Origin: Flavimobilis massiliensis
GTDB taxonomy: Bacteria; Actinomycetota; Actinomycetes; Actinomycetales; Cellulomonadaceae
DNA: 64,000 bases
Direction: 5' to 3'
NCBI RefSeq assembly: GCF_900240335.1
Contig: NZ_LT964979.1
Span: 1,302,001 to 1,366,000, forward strand
Shown: positions 1-8,446 of the stretch, one piece after another
Position numbering within the stretch: position 1 is the first letter of the stretch
Layout of the letters: every line of letters starts with the position of its first letter
The notes under the pieces: generated by a model
Database searches by the model: none
What the model was told of the DNA's origin: nothing
Seen by the model: the letters and a program-made list of their open reading frames with translations, nothing else
Position numbers and translations under genes: made by a program

Positions 1-1028
1 AGGGCGTGGTGCTCCACGTGCTCGATCAGCTCGACGCGCACGGCGAGGCTCTGCCGCCCGTGACGGTGCTCGTCCAGGCGACGAGCCCGTTCCTCGATCC
101 GCTCGACCTTGCCGTCGCGGTGCACCGTGTCGCCGACGACGCGGCGGACGTCGTGCTCGCCGCGACCGCGGACCACAGCTTCCGGTGGACGCACGACGCT
201 GACGGCGTCGCGTCGCCCGTCGGGCACGACGCCTCGCACCGGCCGCGCCGTCAGGACCTGCCGCCGCAGCTGCGGGAGACCGGCGCGTTCTACGCGATGC
301 GCACGACAGGTCTGCGCGAGCACCGCAACCGCTTCTTCGGCCGCATCGCGCTCCACGAGGTCCGCGGGCTCACGTCGATGGAGATCGACACGCCCGCGGA
401 CCTCGCCCACGCCCGAGCCATCGCCGCGCACCTCCTCGACCCGTCGTCCGCGCCGCACCTCGACGTCGACGCGATCGTCACCGACTTCGACGGCGTCCAC
501 ACCGACGACCGTGCGTCCGTCGCGGCCGACGGCACCGAGCACGTCCGCGTCCACCGGGGCGACGGGCTCGGCGTCGCCCGGGTGCGGCGTGCAGGCGTCC
601 CGTTTCTCGTCCTGTCGACCGAGCGCGACGGTGTCGTCGCTGCGCGCGCCCGCAAGCTCGGCGTCGACGTCGTCCACGGGAGCGACGACAAGGCCGGCGA
701 CCTGCTCGCATGGCTCGCCGCGCACGACCTCGACCCTGCACGCGTCGTCTACGTCGGCAACGACGTCAACGACCTCGCGCCGATGTCACTCGTCGGCTGG
801 CCGGTCGCCGTCGCCGACGCGCACCCCGAGGTGCGAGCGGCCGCACGCCACGTCCTCACGCGGGCGGGCGGCGAGGGTGCGGTCCGCGAGATCTGCGACC
901 TCGTGCTCGCAGCCCGCGACGAGCACGCTCCCATCTCGCACGGCGCCACGTCGCACGTCCCCAGCTCTCCCGTTCCAGCCTCATCCACCCACGCGGCGAC
1001 CGCCGCCACGCTCAGGAGCTACTCATGA
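1..1028 (+). CDS. neuA: CMP-nonulosonate (sialic acid) synthetase fused to a HAD phosphatase, 5' end outside window
   Basis: The reading frame is open at the window edge, so the N-terminal nucleotide-binding part (normally with an ARGGSK-type loop) is missing. The visible 341 residues have two parts. Residues ~20-140 carry cytidylyltransferase motifs: QATSPF (25-30), ETGAFYA (91-97) and MEIDTPAD (125-132). Residues ~153-300 form a KdsC-like HAD domain with DFDGV (nucleophile Asp160/Asp162), STE (204-206), Lys229 and GNDVNDL (251-257), all intact. Expected roles are activation of a sialic or related nonulosonic acid with CTP, plus removal of a 9-phosphate before activation (inferred from the intact HAD motifs). 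A Ser/Pro/Ala-rich tail of ~30 residues follows. The stop overlaps the neuB ATG (ATGA), so the two are translationally coupled. Which nonulosonic acid is made cannot be told from sequence. Confidence 0.85.
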   Translation, partial: GVVLHVLDQLDAHGEALPPVTVLVQATSPFLDPLDLAVAVHRVADDAADVVLAATADHSFRWTHDADGVASPVGHDASHRPRRQDLPPQLRETGAFYAMRTTGLREHRNRFFGRIALHEVRGLTSMEIDTPADLAHARAIAAHLLDPSSAPHLDVDAIVTDFDGVHTDDRASVAADGTEHVRVHRGDGLGVARVRRAGVPFLVLSTERDGVVAARARKLGVDVVHGSDDKAGDLLAWLAAHDLDPARVVYVGNDVNDLAPMSLVGWPVAVADAHPEVRAAARHVLTRAGGEGAVREICDLVLAARDEHAPISHGATSHVPSSPVPASSTHAATAATLRSYS

Positions 1029-1933
1029 CCCCGTCCCCGCTCACCGCACCCGCCGCCGCCCCCGCACCCGTCGCGATCGGCGACCAGCTCGTCGGCGAAG
1101 GGCAGCCCGTCTACGTCATCGGCGAGATCGGCATCAACCACAACGGCGACGTCGAGATCGCCAAGCAGCTCATCGACGTCGCAGCCGACGCCGGCGCCAA
1201 CGCCGTGAAGTTCCAGAAGCGCACTCCGGAGATCTGCACGCCGGCCGCGCAGCGCGACCAGATCCGCTCGACCCCGTGGGGCGAGATGACGTACCTCGAC
1301 TACCGCTACCGCGTCGAGTTCGACCGTGGCGCGTACGAGAAGATCGCGCAGCACGCCGCGGACCGCGGTCTGCACTGGTTCGCGTCGCCGTGGGACGTGC
1401 CGTCGGTCGACTTCCTCGAGGACCTCGGCGTCGTCACCCACAAGGTCGCGTCCGCGTCCGTCACCGACCTCGAGCTGCTCCGCGCGCTCGAGGCGACGGG
1501 CAAGCCGATCATCCTCTCGACGGGCATGTCGACGCTCGAGCAGATCGACACGGCCGTCGAGACGCTCGGCACGTCACGCCTCGTCCTCATGCACGCGACG
1601 TCGACGTACCCGCTGCCGCCCGAGGAGGCGAACCTCCGGACCATCGCGACGCTCGCCGAGCGCTACGGCGTGCCCGTCGGCTACTCGGGCCACGAGCGCG
1701 GCCTGCAGATCTCGGTCGCGGCGGTCGCGCTCGGCGCCGTCACCGTCGAACGCCACATCACGCTCGACCGCACGATGTGGGGCTCCGACCAGGCCTCGTC
1801 GCTCGAGCCGACCGGCCTCTCCCACCTCGTGCGTGACATCCGCATCATCGAGAAGGCCATGGGCGACGGCGTCAAGCGCGTCTTCCCCGGCGAGCTCGCA
1901 CCGCTCTCGCGGCTGCGTCGCGTCGACGCCTGA
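1025..1933 (+). CDS. neuB: N-acetylneuraminate (nonulosonate) synthase, short form
   Basis: NeuB condenses phosphoenolpyruvate with an N-acetylhexosamine (or its phosphate) to a nonulosonic acid. The 302-residue product shows the TIM-barrel motifs: GEIGINHNG (33-41), NAVKFQKR (59-66), STGMST, MHATSTYPLP, GYSGHERG and VERHITLDR. The start is the ATG overlapping the neuA stop, because upstream in-frame sequence is antisense-like shadow of neuA. Family members are usually ~340-350 residues with a C-terminal antifreeze-like SAF domain. This protein ends at the KRVFPGELAPLSRLRRV segment, so that domain is absent. The barrel itself looks complete, so activity is likely. It sits between the activating enzyme and glycosyltransferases, as expected for a nonulosonate glycan operon. 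Confidence 0.88.
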   Translation: MTPSPLTAPAAAPAPVAIGDQLVGEGQPVYVIGEIGINHNGDVEIAKQLIDVAADAGANAVKFQKRTPEICTPAAQRDQIRSTPWGEMTYLDYRYRVEFDRGAYEKIAQHAADRGLHWFASPWDVPSVDFLEDLGVVTHKVASASVTDLELLRALEATGKPIILSTGMSTLEQIDTAVETLGTSRLVLMHATSTYPLPPEEANLRTIATLAERYGVPVGYSGHERGLQISVAAVALGAVTVERHITLDRTMWGSDQASSLEPTGLSHLVRDIRIIEKAMGDGVKRVFPGELAPLSRLRRVDA

Positions 1934-1935
1934 GC

Positions 1936-2982
1936 ATGACGCACCCGCTGCCCGCGTCGGGACGACCGCGCGTGAGCGTCGTCGTCCCGGCGCGGGACCA
2001 GGCCGAGCACGTCGAGGCTGCGCTCACGAGCCTCACCCGTCAGCTCGACGACCCGCGCGAGCTCGAGGTCATCGTCGTCGACGACGGATCGGTCGACGGC
2101 ACCGGGGGCATCGTCGAGGAGATGTCCGGACGATTCGCCCGGCTCGAGCTCGTCCGCAACGACACCCCGACGGGCGTCGCGAACGCCCGCAACACGGGTC
2201 TCGCGCTCGCGCGCGGACGCCACGTCGCGTTCCTCGACCCCGACGACTGGTTCGCGCGCGGACACCTGCAGCATCTCAGCGACGCCCTCGAGCACCTCGG
2301 CGTCGACTTCCTCCGGTGCGACCATGTGCGTGACGACCATGGCACGCGGTCCGTGCACGCTGTGCCCGAGCACCGGCGCGACCTCGTCCTCGACCCCCGC
2401 GACGGCATCGGCGCTGCCCACCTCACGACGCCCGTCGACTACCCGTTCGTACCGTTCGGTCTCTACGACGGCCGTCTGCACGACGAGGGGCTGCTCGGCT
2501 TCGTCGCAGGTCTGCACACCGCGGAGGACCGCGCATGGATCTGGCGCATGCACCTGCACGCGCGGACCTGGGCGGTCGTCGGCGGCCTCGGAGCCTTTTA
2601 CCGGCGCGGCACACCGACGTCGCTCACCCGTGTCCTCGACCGACGGCAACTCGACGTCATCCACGCATATCGCGAGATCTTCCTCCTCGTCCGGCGTGAC
2701 CCCGCCCACGAGCGGCACTGGGCGAAGGCTGTCCGGCAGCTGCTCGCGATGGCATGCCACCACCTCGCACGGCTCGCGGACGTCGACCCCGCACTCGCCG
2801 CCGAGCTGCGCGACGGCGTCGACGTGACGCTGGCGATCGCGCCTCCCGAGGTCGTCAGCGCGACGCTCCGCGACCTCGCGCCCCGACGCCGTGCGCTGCT
2901 GCTCGGCGACCCGACAGGCACGGACGTGTCGTTCGCACCCGCACGGGCCGACGGCTCGGCAACCTCCCGGAGCTCACGTTGA
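1936..2982 (+). CDS. Glycosyltransferase family 2
   Basis: A 348-residue GT-A fold transferase. It has the N-terminal VSVVVPARDQ strand, the VIVVDDGSVDGT nucleotide-binding motif (~50-61), ANARNTGLA, and the metal-binding FLDPDDW (~96-102). An acidic GLHTAEDRAWIW segment near residues 190-205 may carry the catalytic base. No membrane segments are evident. It starts 2 nt after the neuB stop, and its own stop overlaps the next gene's TTG, so it belongs to the same operon. It probably adds a sugar, or glycerol/ribitol-type units, to the surface glycan. Donor and acceptor are unknown. Confidence 0.82.
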   Translation: MTHPLPASGRPRVSVVVPARDQAEHVEAALTSLTRQLDDPRELEVIVVDDGSVDGTGGIVEEMSGRFARLELVRNDTPTGVANARNTGLALARGRHVAFLDPDDWFARGHLQHLSDALEHLGVDFLRCDHVRDDHGTRSVHAVPEHRRDLVLDPRDGIGAAHLTTPVDYPFVPFGLYDGRLHDEGLLGFVAGLHTAEDRAWIWRMHLHARTWAVVGGLGAFYRRGTPTSLTRVLDRRQLDVIHAYREIFLLVRRDPAHERHWAKAVRQLLAMACHHLARLADVDPALAAELRDGVDVTLAIAPPEVVSATLRDLAPRRRALLLGDPTGTDVSFAPARADGSATSRSSR

Positions 2983-4523
2983 CGCAGCTGCTCGTCGTCA
3001 CCTCGCCCCGTCAGATGCTGCTGCTCGCCGCAGCGATCGACCACGGCGCTCTCCCTCCCGCCCCGCGCGGGCGCGTCGTCGTCCTCGCGGACACCGTACC
3101 CGTGCCGGAGACGGGTCCCGAGCTCTCGGCGAGCGCAGCGCTCGGTCCTCTCGCGCGCCGCACCAACCGCATCGTCAGCTGGACAGCGACGATCGCGCCG
3201 CTGCGGCCCGCGACGTTCGTCCCGCGACGGGACGAACAACCAGTCTGGGAGCGTCTCCTCCGCGAGCACTGGCAGCTCGGCGACGGCCCCGTCACGCTCG
3301 TGCTCGCCGACCCGGCGCAGGGGCCGGGGCGCGCGCTCACACGTGTCCTCCCCCACGCACGTCTCACGCTCGTCGCCGACCGTCTCGAACGATGGGCGCC
3401 GCCACGAACGCCGCTGCGGGACGGGTTGCCGGCGCGCATCGACGCGCTGGTCGCGCCCGCGCTCCTCCCAGGTCTGCTGCCGCACGCGTACGACGAGCAC
3501 GGCACCCGGACGGTCCTCGTGCCCGCACGACGTCTCGTCAACGTCGTCGCGGAGGCCGCCCGCGACATCGCGGACGGCGCCCACGAGGTCTCGTCGAACG
3601 TCTCGGTGCCCGACCGGCCCGCACACAGCACGGGGGCTGCCGGGGCCGGCGAGGACATGGCCCTGCTCATCGTCGACGCGCCCGAAGACCTCGGCCACGA
3701 CGGTGGCGATCGCGAGCCCACGAGCGCGGCCGGCTCCAGCGCCTCGGCCGGCTCCGGAGGTCCCGGCAGCCTCGGCGCGCTCGCCGAAGGGCTCGCGGAG
3801 CTCGCGGTCACCGAGATCCGTGCCGCTGGGCTCCGGCGCGTCACGCTCGTCGTCCACCCACGGGCGACGCCGACCCAGGTGCGACGCACCGTCCAGGCGC
3901 TGCGAGCCGCGAGCCTCGACGTCACGATGTCGGGCGCAGACGTGCCCGCGGAGGTCGTCGTCGTCCGCGACGCGCCGAGGCTCGTCGTCGGGACCGCGTC
4001 GACCGCCCTCGTCACGGCGCTCGTGCTCGGGGCGCACGACGTGCGCGCGGTCGGCACGGCCGAGGTGCTCGACGCGCTCACTCCGTACCACCACCCCGCG
4101 CGCACGGCCCTCACCGTGACGGACCGCCTGCTCGCGACGGGTCCCGAACCGTCGACGACCGACGTGGTCCGGCTCCTCGAGGCCGTCACGTACGTCATGC
4201 ACCCGGATCGTGTCCCCCACCTGCGGCCGGCCGCCGTCGCCGTGCTCACGTCCATGCAGGGCACGGACGCCGAGGGGCGTCCACCGTGGCGCCGATGGAT
4301 ACGGCGGCGACGCGTCGAACGGCTGAGGCTCGTCGCTGCCCCCGACGGTGCCGTGACCGACGTGCCGCCCCCGACGCCAGGCCCCGCGCCCATACCGGTG
4401 CCGGAGCCGATGCCCGTGCCGACCGCACCGGCCCGCGCCGCGGCAGCCCCGCGGCGCGGCCGAGGCCTCCGGACCGCTCTCCGCCTCATGCGTGCGGGCG
4501 ACGCACCGCGGCAAGAACCATGA
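2979..4523 (+). CDS. Polysialyltransferase-like glycosyltransferase (POLYST/GT52-like)
   Basis: A 514-residue protein. I chose the TTG that overlaps the preceding TGA, because the protein-like sequence begins there (LLVVTSPRQMLLLAAAI) and a GGAG lies just upstream. The N-terminal TSPRQ motif, a central block ending in VLVPARR, and a C-terminal VHPRA plus GTASTALVTALVLGA pair resemble the HP and S/T motifs of bacterial alpha-2,8-polysialyltransferases. The assignment rests on motif memory, not a search. A Gly/Ser/Ala-rich linker lies at ~240-270. The Pro-rich, then Arg-rich C-terminus (~470-514) may contact membrane. Co-transcription with neuA and neuB supports a CMP-nonulosonate donor. A non-sialyl GT-B enzyme is the alternative. 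Confidence 0.6.
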   Translation: MTQLLVVTSPRQMLLLAAAIDHGALPPAPRGRVVVLADTVPVPETGPELSASAALGPLARRTNRIVSWTATIAPLRPATFVPRRDEQPVWERLLREHWQLGDGPVTLVLADPAQGPGRALTRVLPHARLTLVADRLERWAPPRTPLRDGLPARIDALVAPALLPGLLPHAYDEHGTRTVLVPARRLVNVVAEAARDIADGAHEVSSNVSVPDRPAHSTGAAGAGEDMALLIVDAPEDLGHDGGDREPTSAAGSSASAGSGGPGSLGALAEGLAELAVTEIRAAGLRRVTLVVHPRATPTQVRRTVQALRAASLDVTMSGADVPAEVVVVRDAPRLVVGTASTALVTALVLGAHDVRAVGTAEVLDALTPYHHPARTALTVTDRLLATGPEPSTTDVVRLLEAVTYVMHPDRVPHLRPAAVAVLTSMQGTDAEGRPPWRRWIRRRRVERLRLVAAPDGAVTDVPPPTPGPAPIPVPEPMPVPTAPARAAAAPRRGRGLRTALRLMRAGDAPRQEP

Positions 4524-5599
4524 CGGGCCTCGCGATCGTCGAGTCGCCCCTGCAGGTCCTGGGCCTCCTCGACGCGCTCCTTGCGGGGTCGCTCGGCCCG
4601 GTGACCGCCGTCGTGCGGACCGATCCAGCCCGGGCGACGTTCCGTGCGCTCGCCCCCCACGTGGGTGCGGCTGCGCCACCCATCACCGCGCCTGCGAGCC
4701 TCCGGGAGGTCCGACGCGCCATGATCGGGCCTGCCGACGTCGTCGTGCTCGGCGACCCGTTCTCCGGCGTCGCGCAGTCGCGGCTGCTCCTTCCCGGACG
4801 CCCCTCCGAGATTGTGCTCGTTGACGACGGCACCGCGACCGGTCTCGTCGTCGATGCCCTTCTCGGACGGGCCCCGCTCGTGCGCGCGCACGTTCCGGTT
4901 GCCTTCCGGAGGCGGGTGCTGGGCGCTGTGGCGTCCGCGACTCTTGCGCGGCAGGCGGGCGCCCGGCGTCTGACGCTCCGCACGTGCGTCGGGGTGCCCG
5001 ACGACGACCGTGTCGCGCTCGCCCGTGAGGGCGTCGTCGTCGCGGAGCACACGCTCGGGAACGTACGAGCCCTCGACGTGGGAGCACCCGTCACCGAGGA
5101 CGTCGTCGTGCTGGGCTCAGCACTCGCCGACGACGGTCTCATCGCGGCCGACGCCTACGACGCGTGGCTCACCCGCACTGTCGACGACGCGCTGTCGACA
5201 GGAGGCACCGTCCGGTACCTCGCGCACCGTCGTGAACCCGCGTCGCGGCTCGCAGCACTCGCACGGCGAGGAGTGCGGACCGACACCGTGCCCCTGCCGG
5301 CCGAGCTGCGGCTCCGGCCCGGGAACGGCGTCCGACGCGTCGTGTCGCTGCCCACGTCGGTCCTCCTGACGATCGGTGCCGCGCTCGTCGAGGACGGCGT
5401 CGACGTTGACGCACAGTACGTCCCCGACGCGTGGTGGACCGCGAGCCCCCCGGCCGAGCTACGAGCCCACCTCGATCAGCCGCGTGCCCGCCTCGCCGAC
5501 GGGACCGGGACGGCGCGGCCACGGCAGCACCGCTCACCGGGGGACGCCGCCGCGGCACCCGGGAACCCGACGATGCCCTCGGAGGCGCGACCCGCATGA
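4520..5599 (+). CDS. Second GT52/polysialyltransferase-like protein
   Basis: A 359-residue protein whose start (LAIVESPLQVLGLLDALL) matches the opening strand of GT52/POLYST-type sialyltransferases and echoes the TSPRQMLLL opening of its neighbour, suggesting paralogy. Later features are VVLGDPFSG (~75-83), IVLVDDGTATG (~97-107), a VVLGSALADDGLI segment (~197-209) and YLAHRREPASRLAAL (~235-249), the usual site of the conserved basic donor-binding patch. The start ATG overlaps the preceding stop and its stop overlaps the next ATG. The last ~40 residues are low-complexity. The expected role is transfer of a CMP-activated nonulosonate. The function is inferred from fold motifs and context. Confidence 0.6.
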   Translation: MTGLAIVESPLQVLGLLDALLAGSLGPVTAVVRTDPARATFRALAPHVGAAAPPITAPASLREVRRAMIGPADVVVLGDPFSGVAQSRLLLPGRPSEIVLVDDGTATGLVVDALLGRAPLVRAHVPVAFRRRVLGAVASATLARQAGARRLTLRTCVGVPDDDRVALAREGVVVAEHTLGNVRALDVGAPVTEDVVVLGSALADDGLIAADAYDAWLTRTVDDALSTGGTVRYLAHRREPASRLAALARRGVRTDTVPLPAELRLRPGNGVRRVVSLPTSVLLTIGAALVEDGVDVDAQYVPDAWWTASPPAELRAHLDQPRARLADGTGTARPRQHRSPGDAAAAPGNPTMPSEARPA

Positions 5600-7041
5600 C
5601 CCTCAGCACCGGAGTCCAGCTCGCTCCCGCCACCACGACGTCCGTCCGTGTGCTCGCGGTCGCCGACTCGGACTCGTACCTCAAGTGGGGGGCGTCGACG
5701 CTCGCGACACTCCCCGACGACGCGACGCTCGACCTCGTGCTCCTGAGGTCGCCGATCCTGCCGTCCGCCGACCAGCGCGCCGCGGCGGTCGCGGGCACGC
5801 CGTTCGCGGACGCCGACGTCCCGGTCCTCACGCCCCGGGCGCTGTGCGCGCACCTGCGTGCGACGGATCCCGACGTCGTGCTGCTCTCGGCGACAGGCCC
5901 GATCGCTGAGCTCGTGGTCCGGCTCGTCGAGCGCGTCGGCGGCAGCCGTCGGCCCGCGCTCGTCGGCGGTCTGCCCGGCATGTCGTACCCGGCGACGCTC
6001 CGGGCGTTGCGCTTCCGGGCGGGGCAGGATGCGTTCGTCGTGCACTCCCTGCGGGAACGACGCGAGTTCACCGCGGTCGCTGCCCAGCTGGGGCTCGACC
6101 TGCCCGTCGTGCTCGCGCCGCTGCCGTTCCTCGCGCCGTCGCCGCCGGGCGCGCCGGTGTCATCGGGCGCGCCGGTGTCATCGGGTGCGCCGGTGTCATC
6201 GGGTGCGCCGGTGTCATCGGGCACATCGGTGTCGTCAGGCGCGTCGGGCGCGACAGGCGCATCAGACGCGTCGGGCCCGTCAGGCCCGTCACGGTCGACG
6301 GACGACGGCCGCACCTCGCCCTGGCTCTCCCGCGTCGTCTTCGCACCCCAGGCGAAGATGCCCGTGACGCGAGCGCACCGCGAGCAGATCCTCCACGCCC
6401 TCGCTCGTCTCGCGGACGACCGCCCCGACGTCGACGTCGTCGTCAAGGTGCGCGGGCTCGCAGGCGAGGCGCAGACGCACCACGAGGCGTTCCCGTTCGA
6501 CGTCCTCCTCGCGGACCTCGTCGCGGCCGGCGACATCCCGGCCGGGGCGGTCCGGGTCGCGACCGGGCCGCTCGCCGACCAGTTCGGTCCGGGGTCGGCG
6601 CTCGTCACGGTGTCGTCGACAGCGGCCCTCGAGTCGATCGCCGCCGGCATCCCGACGCTCGTCCTCGAGGACTTCGGCGTCAACGAACGCATGCTCAACG
6701 CGGTGTTCCTCGGCTCGAGCTGCCTCGGCACGCTCGACGACCTGGCCTCCGGACGCTTCGGGGCGCCCGAGCCGCGGTGGCTCGCGGACAACTACCTCCA
6801 CCGCACCCCGAGCGAGCTTCCCGACGCGGTCCGTCGGCTCGCGGCGGCACGCCGTGCGGGCGGGCTCACGCCACCGCGCACCCGCCGCACGCGCGGGGTC
6901 GTCCTCGGCAGGGTCCGTCGTCGGCTCCTGCGGACGTTCGTCCGGTCCCAGGCACCGCGGCCACTCCTCGTGGTGCTCGGTCTGCCGGGGCGCGTCCGGA
7001 GATCGCTGGCATCGTCACGGTCACGGGTCGCGGCCCGGTAG
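5596..7041 (+). CDS. Putative glycosyltransferase, DUF6716-like, with internal minisatellite
   Basis: A 481-residue protein beginning with a VRVLAVADSDSYLKWG strand-loop typical, as I recall it, of DUF6716 proteins next to sialic-acid genes in Actinobacteria. GGLPGMSYP (~130-138), VFAPQAKMPVTR and VTVSSTAALESIAAGIPTLVL (~336-356) follow the two-Rossmann GT-B layout, the last resembling a donor-site S/T motif. Between the two halves (residues ~184-220) is a repetitive Gly-Ala-Pro-Val-Ser-Ser linker. The C-terminus is very Arg-rich (~425-481), suggesting peripheral membrane binding. It is last in the operon: 139 bp follow before the convergent neighbour, holding only a 17-bp-spaced direct repeat of a 14-mer. 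Substrate unknown. Confidence 0.62.
   Translation: MTLSTGVQLAPATTTSVRVLAVADSDSYLKWGASTLATLPDDATLDLVLLRSPILPSADQRAAAVAGTPFADADVPVLTPRALCAHLRATDPDVVLLSATGPIAELVVRLVERVGGSRRPALVGGLPGMSYPATLRALRFRAGQDAFVVHSLRERREFTAVAAQLGLDLPVVLAPLPFLAPSPPGAPVSSGAPVSSGAPVSSGAPVSSGTSVSSGASGATGASDASGPSGPSRSTDDGRTSPWLSRVVFAPQAKMPVTRAHREQILHALARLADDRPDVDVVVKVRGLAGEAQTHHEAFPFDVLLADLVAAGDIPAGAVRVATGPLADQFGPGSALVTVSSTAALESIAAGIPTLVLEDFGVNERMLNAVFLGSSCLGTLDDLASGRFGAPEPRWLADNYLHRTPSELPDAVRRLAAARRAGGLTPPRTRRTRGVVLGRVRRRLLRTFVRSQAPRPLLVVLGLPGRVRRSLASSRSRVAAR
6147..6236 (+). repeat. 18-bp coding minisatellite (5 copies)
   Basis: Five tandem 18-bp units, each encoding Gly-Ala-Pro-Val-Ser-Ser. The first four differ by one C/T change and the fifth is degenerate (Gly-Thr-Ser-Val-Ser-Ser). 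The unit is a multiple of three, so copy-number change would lengthen or shorten the interdomain linker of the DUF6716-like protein without a frameshift. Confidence 0.9.
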
Positions 7042-7180
7042 CTGGCAGCGCCGCGGTCGCAGGCAGCGGCCCCACCGTGGGCCCTGCCCAGGCGTGGACT
7101 CTGCCCAGGCGTGGGCCGCGAATCGGTCACAGACGGCCTCTCCGTCGCGGACGACGCGCCGCTCAGGACGGCGAGACAAC

Positions 7181-8437
7181 CTACCTCGGCGTGCCGATCC
7201 CCCGGAGGAACCCCGCGCCCCACGTGAGGTGCATCGTCGCGAGCACCGCAGGGAGCCTCACGACGACGCGCCACGGGTGCCCACGGCCCGCGACGAGCGC
7301 ACCCCCGACGACGACGAGGCCGTACCCGAGCCACGGCAGCGCCCCGAGCGTGAGCAGCCACGGCGCCCAGGCGGCGCCGACGGCAGCCGCGTACACGCCC
7401 GCCGCCGCGACCACAAGGCCCACGAGGAGCGCGAGGACGGTGAGCGGCGGCGCGAGGTACCGCATCGACGCGGTGCCGCGGTGACGACGCACGACCTCCC
7501 GCCGCCATCGTCCGGTCGACCAGAACTGCCGCGCGAGCGCACGGTAGGACGCGCGGGGACGGTACTCGACGACGAGCGCGGGATCGAACCACACGAGGCC
7601 CCCGCCTCGCCTGATCCGGAGGTTGAGCTCCCAGTCCTCGGCGCGTTCGAAGAGCTCGTCGTAGCCCCCGGCACGTTCGACGGCCTCGCGGCGGAACGCA
7701 CCGAGGTAGGCGGTCTCGCTCGGTCCTGCGACCCCGCCGACGTGGAACGGGGCGGGACCGATCCCGACGGGGTGCGACATACCGATCGCGACCGCGCGCT
7801 GCGTCGCCCCGTCACCGCGCGGCACCATGAGGCCCCCGACGTTGTCGGCGTGCGTGTCGAGAAGGATGCGGACAGCGTCACGCACGTAGCCGGCGGGGAG
7901 CGCGGTGTGCCCGTCGAAGCGGACGAGGATCTCGGAACGCGGGTCGCACGCGCGCATCGCGACGTTAAGGCCGTCGGGGATGAGGCCCGTACGGTTCTCG
8001 ACGACGCGCACGCGACCGTCGGCCCGCGCCGTCTCGGCCGTGATCCCGTACGTGTCGTCGCGCGACGGCCCGACGGCGACGACGACCTCGAGGTCGCCCG
8101 GGTAGTCCTGCGTGAGCACGGACGTGAGTGCGCGGCGCAGGTGCTGCTCCTCGTTGCGCACGGTCGCGAACACGGAGACCGCGGGCCACGCGCTGCCACC
8201 CGCAGGGGCACGCGAGGGCGACGTCCGCGGCGCGCGGGGGCCACCGGCACGGGGCCGGGGCGCCGTCGTCGTGACGACCCGCACCGTGGGTGCGCTCGGC
8301 GGCCCGTCCGCGTTACGCGTCCCGTTCGTCGGTGTGCGGTCCGACGAAAAAACGTTCTCGACCTCTGGTGCGGTGGCGGGCGTGCTGCATGCCTCGGGAG
8401 CGTTCGTGCGCCGCTCCTCGGCGTCGGTCCGGGTCAC
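7181..8437 (-). CDS. Membrane-associated family 2 glycosyltransferase (ExoA-like)
   Basis: A 418-residue GT2. The first ~85 residues are disordered and rich in Pro, Arg and Thr. The GT-A domain then runs from VSVFATVRNEE through VVAVGPSRDDT, LIPDGLNVAMR, ILVRFDGHTALP and a catalytic-region FERAEDWELNLRIRRGG. After it come two or three hydrophobic segments (residues ~315-400) and an ExoA-like C-terminus. ExoA-type enzymes add glucose to lipid-linked repeats in succinoglycan synthesis; the sugar used here is unknown. It begins 9 nt after the acyltransferase stop, so the two form a minus-strand pair facing the nonulosonate operon. The GTG start has a weak Shine-Dalgarno, so the true start could be further in. 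Confidence 0.78.
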   Translation of the reverse strand: MTRTDAEERRTNAPEACSTPATAPEVENVFSSDRTPTNGTRNADGPPSAPTVRVVTTTAPRPRAGGPRAPRTSPSRAPAGGSAWPAVSVFATVRNEEQHLRRALTSVLTQDYPGDLEVVVAVGPSRDDTYGITAETARADGRVRVVENRTGLIPDGLNVAMRACDPRSEILVRFDGHTALPAGYVRDAVRILLDTHADNVGGLMVPRGDGATQRAVAIGMSHPVGIGPAPFHVGGVAGPSETAYLGAFRREAVERAGGYDELFERAEDWELNLRIRRGGGLVWFDPALVVEYRPRASYRALARQFWSTGRWRREVVRRHRGTASMRYLAPPLTVLALLVGLVVAAAGVYAAAVGAAWAPWLLTLGALPWLGYGLVVVGGALVAGRGHPWRVVVRLPAVLATMHLTWGAGFLRGIGTPR

Positions 8438-8446
8438 GCCCCGACG

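Noticed and set aside
2598..4679. 693-codon minus-strand open frame under the polysialyltransferase-like gene
   Set aside because: Antisense shadow; Arg/Gly/Asp-rich with no domain, while the plus strand has coupled, motif-bearing genes.
7084..7114. Direct repeat CTGCCCAGGCGTGG (two copies, 17-bp period) between convergent genes
   Set aside because: Two copies only, no hairpin potential beyond chance and no evidence of function.
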